Below, in pieces: positions 11,805 to 25,819 of a stretch of 64,000 nt of DNA. Source of the stretch: Ziziphus jujuba (taxonomy: Eukaryota > Streptophyta > Magnoliopsida > Rosales > Rhamnaceae); assembly GCF_031755915.1 (NCBI RefSeq), contig NC_083388.1, positions 27,807,001 to 27,871,000 of the forward strand, written 5' to 3'. Position 1 is the first letter of the stretch. Each line of letters begins with the position of its first letter. The notes below the pieces were generated by a model. That model was not told where the DNA came from, ran no database searches, and saw nothing but the letters and a program-made list of their open reading frames with translations. The translations under genes were made by a program, and so were the position numbers.

Positions 11805-13113
11805 TAAACAGAAATATCACACACAAAAAAAAAATATTATTTGCTAACAAGCGAAGCATAAGAAGTTTTATGCTTTGCCTCTTACCATGATCTAAAAAAA
11901 AAATATTAATTTAATAAGTTGCTTAAATATTTTCACAGGATATTTGATGTTGTAAAGAAAATCAGATTGAGGTAAAAAAAAAACAAAAATAAATTATATT
12001 TCCTAGCAGACGATGTGGAAACATTTCTATGCGTCGCCTATTACTGATAACTAAAAAAAAAAAACACACTAGTTTATGTTGTTTAAATATTTTCACTGGT
12101 GATTTGATGCTTAAAGAAAATTAGATTGATTAAACAGAAATATCACACACAAAAAAAAAAAATTATTTGCTAACAAGCGAAGCATAAGTAGTTTTATGCT
12201 TTGCCTCTTACCATGATCTAAAAAAAAAATATTAATTTAATAAGTTGCTTAAATATTTTCACAGGATATTTGATGTTGTAAAGAAAATCAGATTGAGTTA
12301 AAAAAGAAAACAAAAATAAATTATATTTCCTAACAGAGGATGTGGAAACATTTCTATGCGTCGCCTATTACTGATAACTAAAACAAAAAAAAAAAAAACA
12401 CTAGTTTATGTTGTTTGAATATTTTCACTGGTGATTTGATGCTTAAAGAAAATTAGATTGATTAAACAGAAATATCACACACAAAAAAAAAAAATTATTT
12501 GCTAACAAGAAACGCATAAGTAGTTTTATGCGTTGCCTCTTACCATGATTTAAAAAACAAATGTTAATTTAATAAGTTGCTTAAATATTTTCACAGGATA
12601 TTTGATGTTGTAAAGAAAATCAGATTGAGTTAAAAAAAAAACAAAAACAAATTATATTTCCTAGCAGACGATGTGGAAACATTTCTATGCGTCGCCTATT
12701 ACTGATAACTAAAAAAAAAAAACACACTAGTTTATGTTGTTTAAATATTTTCACTGGTGATTTGATGCTGAAAGAAAATCAGATTGATTAAACAGAAATA
12801 TCACACACAAAAAAAAAAAATTATTTGCTAACAAGCGAAGCATAAGTAGCTTTATGCTTTGCCTCTTACCATGATTTTAAAAAAAAATGTTAATTTAATA
12901 AGTTGCTTAAATATTTCCACAGAATATTTGATGTTGTGAAGAAAATCAGATTAAGTTAAAAAAAAAAACACAAAAAGAAATTGTATTTGCTAATAGGCGA
13001 TACGGAAACATTTTTATGCGTCGCCTATTACTGATAATGAAAAAAAAAACACTAGTTTATGTTGTTTAAATATTTTCACTGATGATTTGATGCTGAAAGA
13101 AAATCAGATTGAT
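11805..13113 (+). repeat. Four-dimer HOR block, copy 2
   Basis: This block matches 2,952-4,261 and shares the AGAAACGCATAA dyad. One private difference is TAGCTTTATGC in place of TAGTTTTATGC near 12,848. Together with the preceding nine dimers it makes a 13-dimer HOR of about 4.26 kb present twice in subarray I. Confidence 0.82.
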
Positions 13114-14746
13114 TAAACAGAAATATCACACACAAAAAAAAAATATTATTTGCTAACAAGCGAAGCATAAGAAGTTTTATGCTTTGCCTCTTACCATGAT
13201 CTAAAAAAAAAATATTAATTTAATAAGTTGCTTAAATATTTTCACAGGATATTTGATGTTGTAAAGAAAATCAGATTGAGGTAAAAAAAAAACAAAAATA
13301 AATTATATTTCCTAGCAGACGATGTGGAAACATTTCTATGCGTCGCCTATTACTGATAACTAAAAAAAAAAAACACACTAGTTTATGTTGTTTAAATATT
13401 TTCACTGGTGATTTGATGCTTAAAGAAAATTAGATTGATTAAACAGAAATATCACACACAAAAAAAAAAATTATTTGCTAACAAGCGAAGCATAAGTAGT
13501 TTTATGCTTTGCCTCTTACCATGATCTAAAAAAAAAATATTAATTTAATAAGTTGCTTAAATATTTTCACAGGATATTTGATGTTGTAAAGAAAATCAGA
13601 TTGAGTTAAAAAAGAAAACAAAAATAAATTATATTTCCTAACAGAGGATGTGGAAACATTTCTATGCGTCGCCTATTACTGATAACTAAAACAAAAAAAA
13701 AAAAACACTAGTTTATGTTGTTTAAATATTTTCACTGGTGATTTGATGCTTAAAGAAAATTAGATTGATTAAACAGAAATATCACACACAAAAAAAAAAA
13801 ATTATTTGCTAACAAGCAACGCATAAGTAGTTTTATGCGTTGCCTCTTACCATGATTTAAAAAACAAATGTTAATTTAATAAGTTGCTTAAATATTTTCA
13901 CAGGATATTTGATGTTGTAAAGAAAATCAGATTGAGTTAAAAAAAAAACAAAAATAAATTATATTTCCTAGCAGACGATGTGGAAACATTTCTATGCGTC
14001 GCCTATTACTGATAACTAAAAAAAAAAAACACACTAGTTTATGTTGTTTAAATATTTTCACTGGTGATTTGATGCTGAAAGAAAATCAGATTGATTAAAC
14101 AGAAATATCACACACAAAAAAAAAAATATTATTTGCTAACAAGCGAAGCATAAGTAGTTTTATGCTTTGCCTCTTACCATGATTTTAAAAAAAATGTTAA
14201 TTTAATAAGTTGCTTAAATATTTCCACAGAATATTTCATGTTGTGAAGAAAATCAGATTAAGTTAAAAAAAAAAACACAAAAAGAAATTGTATTTGCTAA
14301 TAGGCGATACGGAAACATTTTTATGCGTCGCCTATTACTGATAATGAAAAAAAAACACTAGTTTATGTTGTTTAAATATTTTCACTGATGATTTGATGCT
14401 GAAAGAAAATCAGATAGATTAAAGAGAAAGATTACACACACAAAAAAAAAAAAAAATCATTTGCTAACAAGCGACGCATAAGTAGTTTTATGCGTCGCCT
14501 CTTACCATGATCTAAAAAAAAATGTTAATTTAATAAGCTGCTTAAATATTTGCGCAAGATATTTGATGTTGTAAAGAAAATCAGATTGAATTAAGAAAAA
14601 AACAAAAATAAATTGTATTTCCTTACAGACGATGTGGAAACATTTCTATGCCTCGCCGATTACTGATAACCTATGAAAAAAAATCACTAGTTTATGTTGT
14701 TTAAATATTTTCATTGGTGATTTGATGCTGAAAGAAAACCAGATTG
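13114..14746 (+). repeat. Third, partial start of the nine-dimer order
   Basis: Five dimers repeat the beginning of the nine-dimer order (A1 GAAGTT loop, A1, A2, A1, A3). Similarity then decays: GCGCAAGATATT near 14,555, ATGCCTCGCC near 14,648 and AAAACCAGATTGA near 14,736. This marks the border of subarray I. Confidence 0.75.
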
Positions 14747-16380
14747 ATTAAACAGAAATATCACATACAAAAAAAAAAAATTATTTGCTAACAAGCAACG
14801 CATAAGTAGTTTTATGCGTTGCCTCTTACCATGATTTAAAAAACAAATGTTAATTTAATAAGTTGCTTAAATATTTTCACAGGATATTTGATGTTGTAAA
14901 GAAAATCAGATTGAGTTAAAAACAAAAACAAAAATAAATTATATTTCCTAACAGAGGATGTGGAAACATTTCTATGCGTCGCCTATTACTGATAACTAAA
15001 ACAAAAAAAAAAAAACACTAGTTTATGTTGTTAAAATATTTTCACTGGTGATTTGATGCTTAAAGAAAATTAGATTGATTAAACAGAAATATCACACACA
15101 AAAAAGAAAAATTATTTGCTAACAAGCAACGCATAAGTAGTTTTATGCGTTGCCTCTTACCATGATTTAAAAAACAAATGTTAATTTAATAAGTTGCTTA
15201 AATATTTTCACAGGATATTTGATGTTGTAAAGAAAATCAGATTGAGTTAAAAAAAAAAACAAAAATAAATTATATTTCCTAGCAGACGATGTGGAAACAT
15301 TTCTATGCGTCGCCTATTACTGATAACTAAAAAAAAAAAACACACTAGTTTATGTTGTTTAAATATTTTCACTGGTGATTTGATGCTTAAAGAAAATTAG
15401 ATTGATTAAACAGAAATATCACACACAAAAAAAAAAAAATTATTTGCTAACAAGCGAAGCATAAGTAGTATTATGCTTTGCCTCTTACCATGATCTAAAA
15501 AAAAAATATTAATTTAATAAGTTGCTTAAATATTTTCACAGGATATTTGATGTTGTAAAGAAAATCAGATTGAGTTAAAAAAAAAAACAAAAATAAATTA
15601 TATTTCCTAACAGAGGATGTGGAAACATTTCTATGCGTCGCCTATTACTGATAACTAAAACAAAAAAAAAAAACACTAGTTTATGTTGTTTAAATATTTT
15701 CACTGGTGATTTGATGCTTAAAGAAAATTAGATTGATTAAACAGAAATATCACACACAAAAAAAAAAATTATTTGCTAACAAGCAACGCATAAGTAGTTT
15801 TATGCGTTGCCTCTTACCATGATTTAAAAAACAAATGTTAATTTAATAAGTTGCTTAAATATTTTCACAGGATATTTGATGTTGTAAAGAAAATCAGATT
15901 GAGTTAAAAAAAAAACAAAAATAAATTATATTTCCTAGCAGACGATGTGGAAACATTTCTATGCGTCGCCTATTACTGATAACTAAAAAAAAAAAACACA
16001 CTAGTTTATGTTGTTTAAATATTTTCACTGGTGATTTGATGTTGAAAGAAAATCAGATTGATTAAACAGAAATATCACACACAAAAAAAAAATATTATTT
16101 GCTAACAAGCGAAGCATAAGTAGTTTTATGCTTTGCCTCTTACCATGATTTTAAAAAAAATGTTAATTTAATAAGTTGCTTAAATATTTCCACAGAATAT
16201 TTCATGTTGTGAAGAAAATCAGATTAAGTTAAAAAAAAAACACAAAAAGAAATTGTATTTGCCAATAGGCGATACGGAAACATTTTTATGCGTCGCCTAT
16301 TACTGATAAGGAAAAAAAAAACACCAGTTTATGTTGTTTAAATATTTTCACTGATGATTTGATGCTGAAAGAAAATCAGA

Positions 16381-17035
16381 TAGATTAAAGAGAAAGATTA
16401 CACACACAAAAAAAAAAAAAATCATTTGCTAACAAGCGACGCATAAGTAGTTTTATGCGTCGCCTCTTACCATGATCTAAAAAAAAATGTTAATTTAATA
16501 AGCTGCTTAAATATTTGCGCAGGATATTTGATGTTGTAAAGAAAATCAGATTGAATTAAAAAAAAAACAAAAATAAATTGTATTTCCTTACAGACGATGT
16601 GGAAACATTTCTATGCGTCGCCGATTACTGATAACCTCTGAAAAAAAAAACACTAGTTTATGTTGTTTAAATATTTTCATTGGTGATTTGATGCTGAAAG
16701 AAAATCAGATTGATTAAATAGAAATATCACACACACAAAAAAAAAATTATTTGCTAAAAAGCGAAGCATAAGTAGTTTTATGCTTTGCCTCTTACCATGA
16801 TTTTAAAAAAAATGTTAATTTAATAGGTTGCTTAAATATTTCCACAGAATATTTGATGTTGTGAAGAAAATCAGATTAAGTTAAAAAAAAAAACACAAAA
16901 AAAGAAATTGTATTTGCTAATAGGCGACACGGAAACATTTTTATGCGTCGCCTATTACTGATAATGAAAAAAAAAACGCTAGTTTATGTTGTTTAAATAT
17001 TTTCACTGGTGATTTGATGCTGAAAGAAAATCAGA
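16381..17035 (+). repeat. 655-bp tandem duplication, copy 1 (two dimers)
   Basis: An A3 dimer with GATAGATTAAAGAG and ATTTGCGCAGG is followed by an A1 dimer with TTGCTAAAAAGCGAAGC. The pair repeats directly, offset by 655 bp (TAAAGAGAAAG at 16,386 and 17,041). Confidence 0.82.
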
Positions 17036-17690
17036 TAGATTAAAGAGAAAGATTACACACACAAAAAAAAAAAAAATCATTTGCTAACAAGCGACGCATA
17101 AGTAGTTTTATGCGTCGCCTCTTACCATGATCTAAAAAAAAATGTTAATTTAATAAGCTGCTTAAATATTTGCGCAGGATATTTGATGTTGTAAAGAAAA
17201 TCAGATTGAATTAAAAAAAAAACAAAAATAAATTGTATTTCCTTACAGACGATGTGGAAACATTTCTATGCGTCGCCGATTACTGATAACCTATGAAAAA
17301 AAAAACACTAGTTTATGTTGTTTAAATATTTTCATTGGTGATTTGATGCTGAAAGAAAATCAGATTGATTAAATAGAAATATCACACACACAAAAAAAAA
17401 ATTATTTGCTAAAAAGCGAAGCATAAGTAGTTTTATGCTTTGCCTCTTACCATGATTTTAAAAAAAATGTTAATTTAATAGGTTGCTTAAATATTTCCAC
17501 AGAATATTTGATGTTGTGAAGAAAATCAGATTAAGTTAAAAAAAAAAACACAAAAAAAGAAATTGTATTTGCTAATAGGCGACACGGAAACATTTTTATG
17601 TGTCGCCTATTACTGATAATGAAAAAAAAAACGCTAGTTTATGTTGTTTAAATATTTTCACTGGTGATTTGATGCTGGAAAATCAGATTG
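17036..17690 (+). repeat. 655-bp tandem duplication, copy 2 (two dimers)
   Basis: This is a second copy of the A3 plus A1 pair. A few differences are visible, such as TATGTGTCGCC near 17,598, and the end changes to GCTGGAAAATCAG. Confidence 0.82.
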
Positions 17691-20545
17691 ATTAAACAGA
17701 AATATCACACACAAAAAAAAAAAAAAATTTTGCTAACAAGCGAAGCATAAGTAGTTTTATGCTTTGCCTCTTACCATGATTTAAAAAAAAATGTTAATTT
17801 AATAAGTTGCTTAAATATTTGCGCATGATATTTGATGTTGTAAAGAAAATCAGATTGAATTAAAAAAAAACAAAAATAAATTGTATTTCCTTACAGACGA
17901 TGTGGAAACATTTCTATGCGTCGCCGATTACTGATAACCTATGAAAAAAAAAACACTAGTTTATGTTGTTTAAATATTTTTATTGGTGATTTGATGCTGA
18001 AAGAAAATCAGATTGATTAAAGAAAAAGATTACACACAAAAAAAAAAAAATTATTTGCTAACAAGCGACGCATAAGTAGTTTTATGCGTCGCCTCTTACC
18101 ATGATTTAAAAAAAAATGTTAATTTAATAAGTTGCTTAAATATTTGCATAGGATATTTGATGTTGTAAAGAAAATCAGATTGAATTAAAAAAAAACAAAA
18201 ATAAATTGTATTTCCTTATAGACTATGTGGAAACATTTCTATGCGTCGCCGATTACTGATAACCTATGAAAAAAAAAACACTAGTTTATGTTGTTTAAAT
18301 ATTTTCATTGGTGATTTGATGCTGAAAGAAAATCAGATTGATTAAATAGAAATATCACACACACAAAAAAAAAATTTTTTTGCTAACAAGCGAAGCATAA
18401 GTAGTTTTATGCTTTGCCTCTTACCATGATTTTAAAAAAAAATGTTAATTTAATATGTTGCTTAAATATTTCCACAGAATATTTGATGTTGTGAAGAAAA
18501 TCAGATTAAGTTAAAAAAAAACACAAAAAAAGAAATTGTATTTGCTAATAGGCGACACGGAAACATTTTTATGCGTCGCCTATTACTGATAATGAAAAAA
18601 AAAAACGCTAGTTTATGTTGTTTAAATATTTTCACTGGTGATTTGATGCTGGAAAATCAGATTGATTAAACAGAAATATCACACACAAAAAAAAAAAAAT
18701 TATTTGCTAACAAGCGAAGCATAAGTAGTTTTATGCTTTGCCTCTTACCATGATTTAAAAAAAAATGTTAATTTAATAAGTTGCTTAAATATTTGCGCAT
18801 GATATTTGATGTTGTAAAGAAAATAAGATTGAATTAAAAAAAAAACAAAAATAAATTGTATTTCATTACAAACGATGTGGAAACATTTCTATGCGTCGCC
18901 GATTACTGATAACCTATGAAAAAAAAACCACTAGTTTATGTTGTTTAAATATTTTCATTGGTGATTTGATGCTGAAAGAAAATCAGATTGATTAAATAGA
19001 AATATCACACACACAAAAAAAAAAAATTATTTGCTAACAAGCGAAGCATAAGTAGTTTTATGCTTTGCCTCTTACCATGATTTTAAAAAAAATGTTAATT
19101 TAATAGGTTGCTTAAATATTTCCACAGAATATTTGATGTTGTGAAGAAAATCAGATTAAGTTAAAAAAAAAAACACAAAAAAAGAAATTGTATTTGCTAA
19201 TAGGCGACACGGAAACATTTTTATGCGTCGCCTATTACTGATAATGAAAAAAAAAACGCTAGTTTATGTTGTTTAAATATTTTCACTGGTGATTTGATGC
19301 TGGAAAATCAGATTGATTAAACAGAAATATCACACACAAAAAAAAAAAAAAATTATTTGCTAACAAGCGAAGCATAAGTAGTTTTATGCTTTGCCTCTTA
19401 CCATGATTTAAAAAAAAATGTTAATTTAATAAGTTGCTTAAATATTTGCGCATGATATTTGATGTTGTAAAGAAAATCAGATTGAATTAAAAATAAAAAT
19501 AAATAAATTGTATTTCCTTACAGACGATGTGGAAACATTTCTATGCGTCGCCGATTACTGATAACCTATGAAAAAAAAACCACTAGTTTATGTTGTTTAA
19601 ATATTTTCATTGGTGATTTGATGGTGAAAGAAAATCAGATTGATTAAATAGAAATATCACACACACACAAAAAAAAAATTATTTGCTAACAAGCGATGCA
19701 TAAGTAGTTTTATGCGTTGCCTCTTACCACGATTTAAAAAAAAATGTTAATTTAATAAGTTGCTTAAATATTTCCACAGAATATTTGATGTTGTAAAGAA
19801 AATCAGATTGAATTAAAAAAAAACAAAAATAAATTGTATTTCCTTATAGACGATGTGGAAACATTTCTATGCGTCGCCGATTACTGATAACCTATGAAAA
19901 CAAAAACACTAGTTTATGTTGTTTAAATATTTTCATTGGTGATTTGATGCTGAAAGAAAATCAGATTGATTAAATAGAAATATCACACACAAACAAAAAA
20001 AAAATTATTTGCTAACAAGCGATGCATAAGTAGTTTTATGCGTTGCCTCTTACCATGATTGAAAAAAAAATGTTAATTTAATAAGTTGCTTAAATATTTC
20101 CACAGAATATTTGATGTTGTAAAGAAAATCAGATTAAGTGAAAAAAAAAACACAAAAAAAGAAATTGTACTTGCTAATAGGCGACACGGACACATTTTTA
20201 TGCGTCGCCTATTACTGATAATGAAAAAAAAAACACTAGTTTATGTTGTTTAAATATTTTCATTGGTGATTTGATGGTGAAAGAAAATCAGATTGATTAA
20301 ATAGAAATATCACACACACACAAAAAAAAAATTATTTGCTAACAAGCGATGCATAAGTAGTTTTATGCGTTGCCTCTTACCATGATTTTAAAAAAAATGT
20401 TAATTTAATAAGTTGCTTAAATATTTCCACAGAATATTTGACGTTGTAAAGAAAATCAGATTGAATTAAAAAAAAACAAAAATAAATTGTATTTCCTTAT
20501 AGACGATGTGGAAACATTTCTATGCGTCGCCGATTACTGATAACC
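17671..20545 (+). repeat. HOR, offset 3,253 bp, copy 1
   Basis: Private markers in order: GATGCTGGAAAATC (17,671), GCATAGGATATT with GACTATGTGG (near 18,225), AAAATAAGATTGAATT (near 18,822), TTGAATTAAAAATAAAAAT (near 19,482), and ATTTGACGTTG (near 20,436). All recur 3,253 bp downstream. Confidence 0.83.
19693..19720 (+). repeat. A4-type dyad, representative
   Basis: The arms are GCGATGCATAA (19,693-19,703) and TTATGCGTTGC (19,710-19,720). Nine Watson-Crick pairs and two G.T pairs, at the third and fifth positions. Relative to A3, both differences are C-to-T changes at CpG sites. A4 is frequent from about 19.7 kb to 54.6 kb. Confidence 0.83.
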
Positions 20546-20923
20546 TATGAAAACAAAAACACTAGTTTATGTTGTTTAAATATTTTTATTGGTGATTTGA
20601 TGCTGAAAGAAAATCAGATTGATTAAAGAAAAAGATTACACAAAAAAAAAAAATTTATTTGCTAAAAAGCGACGCATAAGTAGTTTTATGCTTTGCCTCT
20701 TACCATGATTTTAAAAAAAATGTTAATTTAATAGGTTGCTTAAATATTTCCACAGAATATTTGATGTTGTGAAGAAAATCAGATTAAGTTAAAAAAAAAA
20801 ACACAAAAAAAGAAATTGTATTTGCTAATAGGCGACACGGAAACATTTTTATGCGTCGCCAATTACTGATAATGAAAAAAAAAACGCTAGTTTATGTTGT
20901 TTAAATATTTTCACTGGTGATTT

Positions 20924-23798
20924 GATGCTGGAAAATCAGATTGATTAAACAGAAATATCACACACAAAAAAAAAACAAAATTTTGCTAACAAGCGAAGCA
21001 TAAGTAGTTTTATGCTTTGCCTCTTACCATGATTTAAAAAAAAATGTTAATTTAATAAGTTGCTTAAATATTTGCGCATGATATTTGATGTTGTAAAGAA
21101 AATCAGATTGAATTAAAAAAAAACAAAAATAAATTGTATTTCCTTACAGACGATGTGGAAACATTTCTATGCGTCGCCGATTACTGATAACCTATGAAAA
21201 AAAAAACACTAGTTTATGTTGTTTAAATATTTTTATTGGTGATTTGATGCTGAAAGAAAATCAGATTGATTAAAGAAAAAGATTACACACAAAAAAAAAA
21301 AAATTATTTGCTAACAAGCGACGCATAAGTAGTTTTATGCGTCGCCTCTTACCATGATTTAAAAAAAAATGTTAATTTAATAAGTTGCTTAAATATTTGC
21401 ATAGGATATTTGATGTTGTAAAGAAAATCAGATTGAATTAAAAAAAAACAAAAATAAATTGTATTTCCTTATAGACTATGTGGAAACATTTCTATGCGTC
21501 GCCGATTACTGATAACCTATGAAAAAAAAAACACTAGTTTATGTTGTTTAAATATTTTCATTGGTGATTTGATGCTGAAAGAAAATCAGATTGATTAAAT
21601 AGAAATATCACACACACAAAAAAAAAAATTTTTTGCTAACAAGCGAAGCATAAGTAGTTTTATGCTTTGCCTCTTACCATGATTTTAAAAAAAAATGTTA
21701 ATTTAATATGTTGCTTAAATATTTCCACAGAATATTTGATGTTGTGAAGAAAATCAGATTAAGTTAAAAAAAAACACAAAAAAAGAAATTGTATTTGCTA
21801 ATAGGCGACACGGAAACATTTTTATGCGTCGCCTATTACTGATAATGAAAAAAAAAAACGCTAGTTTATGTTGTTTAAATATTTTCACTGGTGATTTGAT
21901 GCTGGAAAATCAGATTGATTAAACAGAAATATCACACACAAAAAAAAAAAAATTATTTGCTAACAAGCGAAGCATAAGTAGTTTTATGCTTTGCCTCTTA
22001 CCATGATTTAAAAAAAAATGTTAATTTAATAAGTTGCTTAAATATTTGCGCATGATATTTGATGTTGTAAAGAAAATAAGATTGAATTAAAAAAAAAACA
22101 AAAATAAATTGTATTTCATTACAAACGATGTGGAAACATTTCTATGCGTCGCCGATTACTGATAACCTATGAAAAAAAAACCACTAGTTTATGTTGTTTA
22201 AATATTTTCATTGGTGATTTGATGCTGAAAGAAAATCAGATTGATTAAATAGAAATATCACACACACAAAAAAAAAAAATTATTTGCTAACAAGCGAAGC
22301 ATAAGTAGTTTTATGCTTTGCCTCTTACCATGATTTTAAAAAAAATGTTAATTTAATAGGTTGCTTAAATATTTCCACAGAATATTTGATGTTGTGAAGA
22401 AAATCAGATTAAGTTAAAAAAAAAAACACAAAAAAAGAAATTGTATTTGCTAATAGGCGACACGGAAACATTTTTATGCGTCGCCTATTACTGATAATGA
22501 AAAAAAAAACGCTAGTTTATGTTGTTTAAATATTTTCACTGGTGATTTGATGCTGGAAAATCAGATTGATTAAACAGAAATATCACACACAAAAAAAAAA
22601 AAAAATTATTTGCTAACAAGCGAAGCATAAGTAGTTTTATGCTTTGCCTCTTACCATGATTTAAAAAAAAATGTTAATTTAATAAGTTGCTTAAATATTT
22701 GCGCATGATATTTGATGTTGTAAAGAAAATCAGATTGAATTAAAAATAAAAATAAATAAATTGTATTTCCTTACAGACGATGTGGAAACATTTCTATGCG
22801 TCGCCGATTACTGATAACCTATGAAAAAAAAACCACTAGTTTATGTTGTTTAAATATTTTCATTGGTGATTTGATGGTGAAAGAAAATCAGATTGATTAA
22901 ATAGAAATATCACACACACACAAAAAAAAAATTATTTGCTAACAAGCGATGCATAAGTAGTTTTATGCGTTGCCTCTTACCACGATTTAAAAAAAAATGT
23001 TAATTTAATAAGTTGCTTAAATATTTCCACAGAATATTTGATGTTGTAAAGAAAATCAGATTGAATTAAAAAAAAACAAAAATAAATTGTATTTCCTTAT
23101 AGACGATGTGGAAACATTTCTATGCGTCGCCGATTACTGATAACCTATGAAAACAAAAACACTAGTTTATGTTGTTTAAATATTTTCATTGGTGATTTGA
23201 TGCTGAAAGAAAATCAGATTGATTAAATAGAAATATCACACACAAACAAAAAAAAAATTATTTGCTAACAAGCGATGCATAAGTAGTTTTATGCGTTGCC
23301 TCTTACCATGATTGAAAAAAAAATGTTAATTTAATAAGTTGCTTAAATATTTCCACAGAATATTTGATGTTGTAAAGAAAATCAGATTAAGTGAAAAAAA
23401 AAACACAAAAAAAGAAATTGTACTTGCTAATAGGCGACACGGACACATTTTTATGCGTCGCCTATTACTGATAATGAAAAAAAAAACACTAGTTTATGTT
23501 GTTTAAATATTTTCATTGGTGATTTGATGGTGAAAGAAAATCAGATTGATTAAATAGAAATATCACACACACACAAAAAAAAAATTATTTGCTAACAAGC
23601 GATGCATAAGTAGTTTTATGCGTTGCCTCTTACCATGATTTTAAAAAAAATGTTAATTTAATAAGTTGCTTAAATATTTCCACAGAATATTTGACGTTGT
23701 AAAGAAAATCAGATTGAATTAAAAAAAAACAAAAATAAATTGTATTTCCTTATAGACGATGTGGAAACATTTCTATGCGTCGCCGATTACTGATAACC
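20924..23798 (+). repeat. HOR, offset 3,253 bp, copy 2
   Basis: This copy carries the same ordered markers as 17,671-20,545. The match ends near 23,798, where GAAAACAAAAACACT in copy 1 is replaced by an uninterrupted A-run. Confidence 0.83.
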
Positions 23799-25430
23799 TA
23801 TGAAAAAAAAAACACTAGTTTATGTTGTTTAAATATTTTCATTGGTGATTTGATGCTGAAAGAAAATCAGATTGATTAAATAGAAATATCACACACACAA
23901 AAAAAAAATTTTTTTGCTAACAAGCGAAGCATAAGTAGTTTTATGCTTTGCCTCTTACCATGATTTTAAAAAAAAATGTTAATTTAATATGTTGCTTAAA
24001 TATTTGCGCATGATATTTGATGTTGTGAAGAAAATCAGATTGAATTAAAAAAAACAAAAATAAATTGTATTTCCTTACAGACGATGTGGAAACATTTCTA
24101 TGCGTCGCCGATTACTGATAACCTATGAAAAAAAAACCACTAGTTTATGTTGTTTAAATATTTTCATTGGTGATTTGATGGTGAAAGAAAATTAGATTGA
24201 TTAAATAGAAATATCACACACACACAAAAAAAAAATTATTTGCTAACAAGCGATGCATAAGTAGTTTTATGCGTTGCCTCTTACCATGATTTTAAAAAAA
24301 ATGTTAATTTAATAAGTTGCTTAAATATTTCCACAGAATATTTGATGTTGTAAAGAAAATCAGATTGAATTAAAAAAAAACAAAAATAAATTGTATTTCC
24401 TTATAGACGATGTGGAAACATTTCTATGCGTCGCCGATTACTGATAACCTATGAAAACAAAAACACTAGTTTATGTTGTTTAAATATTTTTATTGGTGAT
24501 TTGATGCTGAAAGAAAATCAGATTGATTAAAGAAAAAGATTACACACAAAAAAAAAAAAAAATTATTTGCTAACAAGCGACGCATAAGTAGTTTTATGCG
24601 TCGCCTCTTACCATGATTTAAAAAAAAATGTTAATTTAATAAGTTGCTTAAATATTTCCACAGAATATTTGATGTTGTAAAGAAAATCAGATTAAGTGAA
24701 AAAAAAAACACAAAAAAAGAAATTGTACTTGCTAATAGGCGACACGGACACATTTTTATGCGTCGCCTATTACTGATAATGAAAAAAAAAACACTAGTTT
24801 ATGTTGTTTAAATATTTTCATTGGTGATTTGATGGTGAAAGAAAATTAGATTGATTAAATAGAAATATCACACACACAAAAAAAAAAAATTATTTGCTAA
24901 CAAGCGAAGCATAAGTAGTTTTATGCTTTGCCTCTTACCATGATTTTAAAAAAAATGTTAATTTAATAAGTTGCTTAAATATTTGCACAGGATATTTGAT
25001 GTTGTAAAGAAAATCAGATTGAATTAAAAAAAAACAAAAATAAATTGTATTTCCTTATAGACGATGTGGAAACATTTCTATGCGTCGCCGATTACTGATA
25101 ACCTATGAAAAAAAAAAACACTAGTTTATGTTGTTTAAATATTTTCATTGGTGATTTGATGCTGAAAGAAAATCAGATTGATTAAATAGAAATATCACAC
25201 ACACAAAAAAAAAAATTATTTGCTAACAAGCGAAGCATAAGTAGTTTTATGCTTTGCCTCTTACCATGATTTTAAAAAAAATGTTAATTTAATAGGTTGC
25301 TTAAATATTTCGACAGAATATTTGATGTTGTGAAGAAAATCAGATTAAGTTAAAAAAAAAAAACACAAAAAAAGAAATTGTATTTGCTAATAGGCGACAC
25401 GGAAACATTTTTATGCGTCGCCTATTACTG
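21580..25430 (+). repeat. HOR, offset 4,240 bp, copy 1
   Basis: About 3.85 kb recurs 4,240 bp downstream. Markers: TAAAAATAAAAATAAAT at 22,741 and 26,981, TTGTGAAGAAAATCAGATTG near 24,024 and 28,264, and TTTCGACAGAATATT near 25,308 and 29,547. The block partly overlaps copy 2 of the 3,253-bp HOR, so the two duplications happened at different times. Confidence 0.83.
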
Positions 25431-25819
25431 ATAATGAAAAAAAAACACTAGTTTATGTTGTTTAAATATTTTCACTGATGATTTGATGTTGAAAGATAAT
25501 CAGATTGATTAAAGAAAAAGATTACACACAAAAAAAAAAAAAATTATTTGCTAACAAGCGACGCATAAGTAGTTTTATGCGTCGCCTCTTACCATGATCT
25601 AAAAAAAAATGTTAATTTAATAAGTTGCTTAAATATTTGCACAGGATATTTGATGTTGTAAAGAAAATCAGATTGAATTAAAAAAAAACAAAAATAAATT
25701 GTATTTCCTTATAGACGATGTGGAAACATTTTTATGCGTCGCGGATTACTGATAACCTATGAAAAAACAACCACTAGTTTATGTTGTTTAAATATTTTCA
25801 CTGGTGATTTGATGCTGAA

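Larger units (their letters stand above)
1..14746 (+). repeat. Subarray I: A1/A2/A3 monomers with mainly B1
   Basis: About 45 dimers. The A dyads are mostly A1 (GCGAAGCATAA) and A2 (GCAACGCATAA), with A3 (GCGACGCATAA) at intervals. Most B monomers are subtype B1 (AAATTATATTTCCTA, then GATGTGGAAACATTTC, then GATAACTAAAA), mixed with B2 (AATAGGCGA) and B3 (CGCCGATTACTGATAACC). The rare loop GAAGTT at dyads near 58, 3,009, 4,319, 5,627, 8,911, 11,862 and 13,171 marks block starts, giving blocks of 9, 4, 4, 10, 9, 4 and 5 dimers. The region ends where the A4/B3-rich style begins to take over. Confidence 0.85.
14747..17691 (+). repeat. Subarray II: transition zone
   Basis: About nine dimers change from the A2/B1 style of subarray I to the A1/A3 with B2/B3 style that follows. 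The early part (to about 16,060) still resembles subarray I, with small losses such as AAAAAAGAAAAATTATT near 15,104. The later part contains a 655-bp tandem duplication. Confidence 0.75.

Noticed and set aside
25738..25748. CGTCGCGGATTACTG variant as a separate functional site
   Set aside because: It is a single-base variant of the B3 segment CGTCGCCGATTACTG carried along in a few HOR copies (also near 30,628, 33,235 and 40,735).
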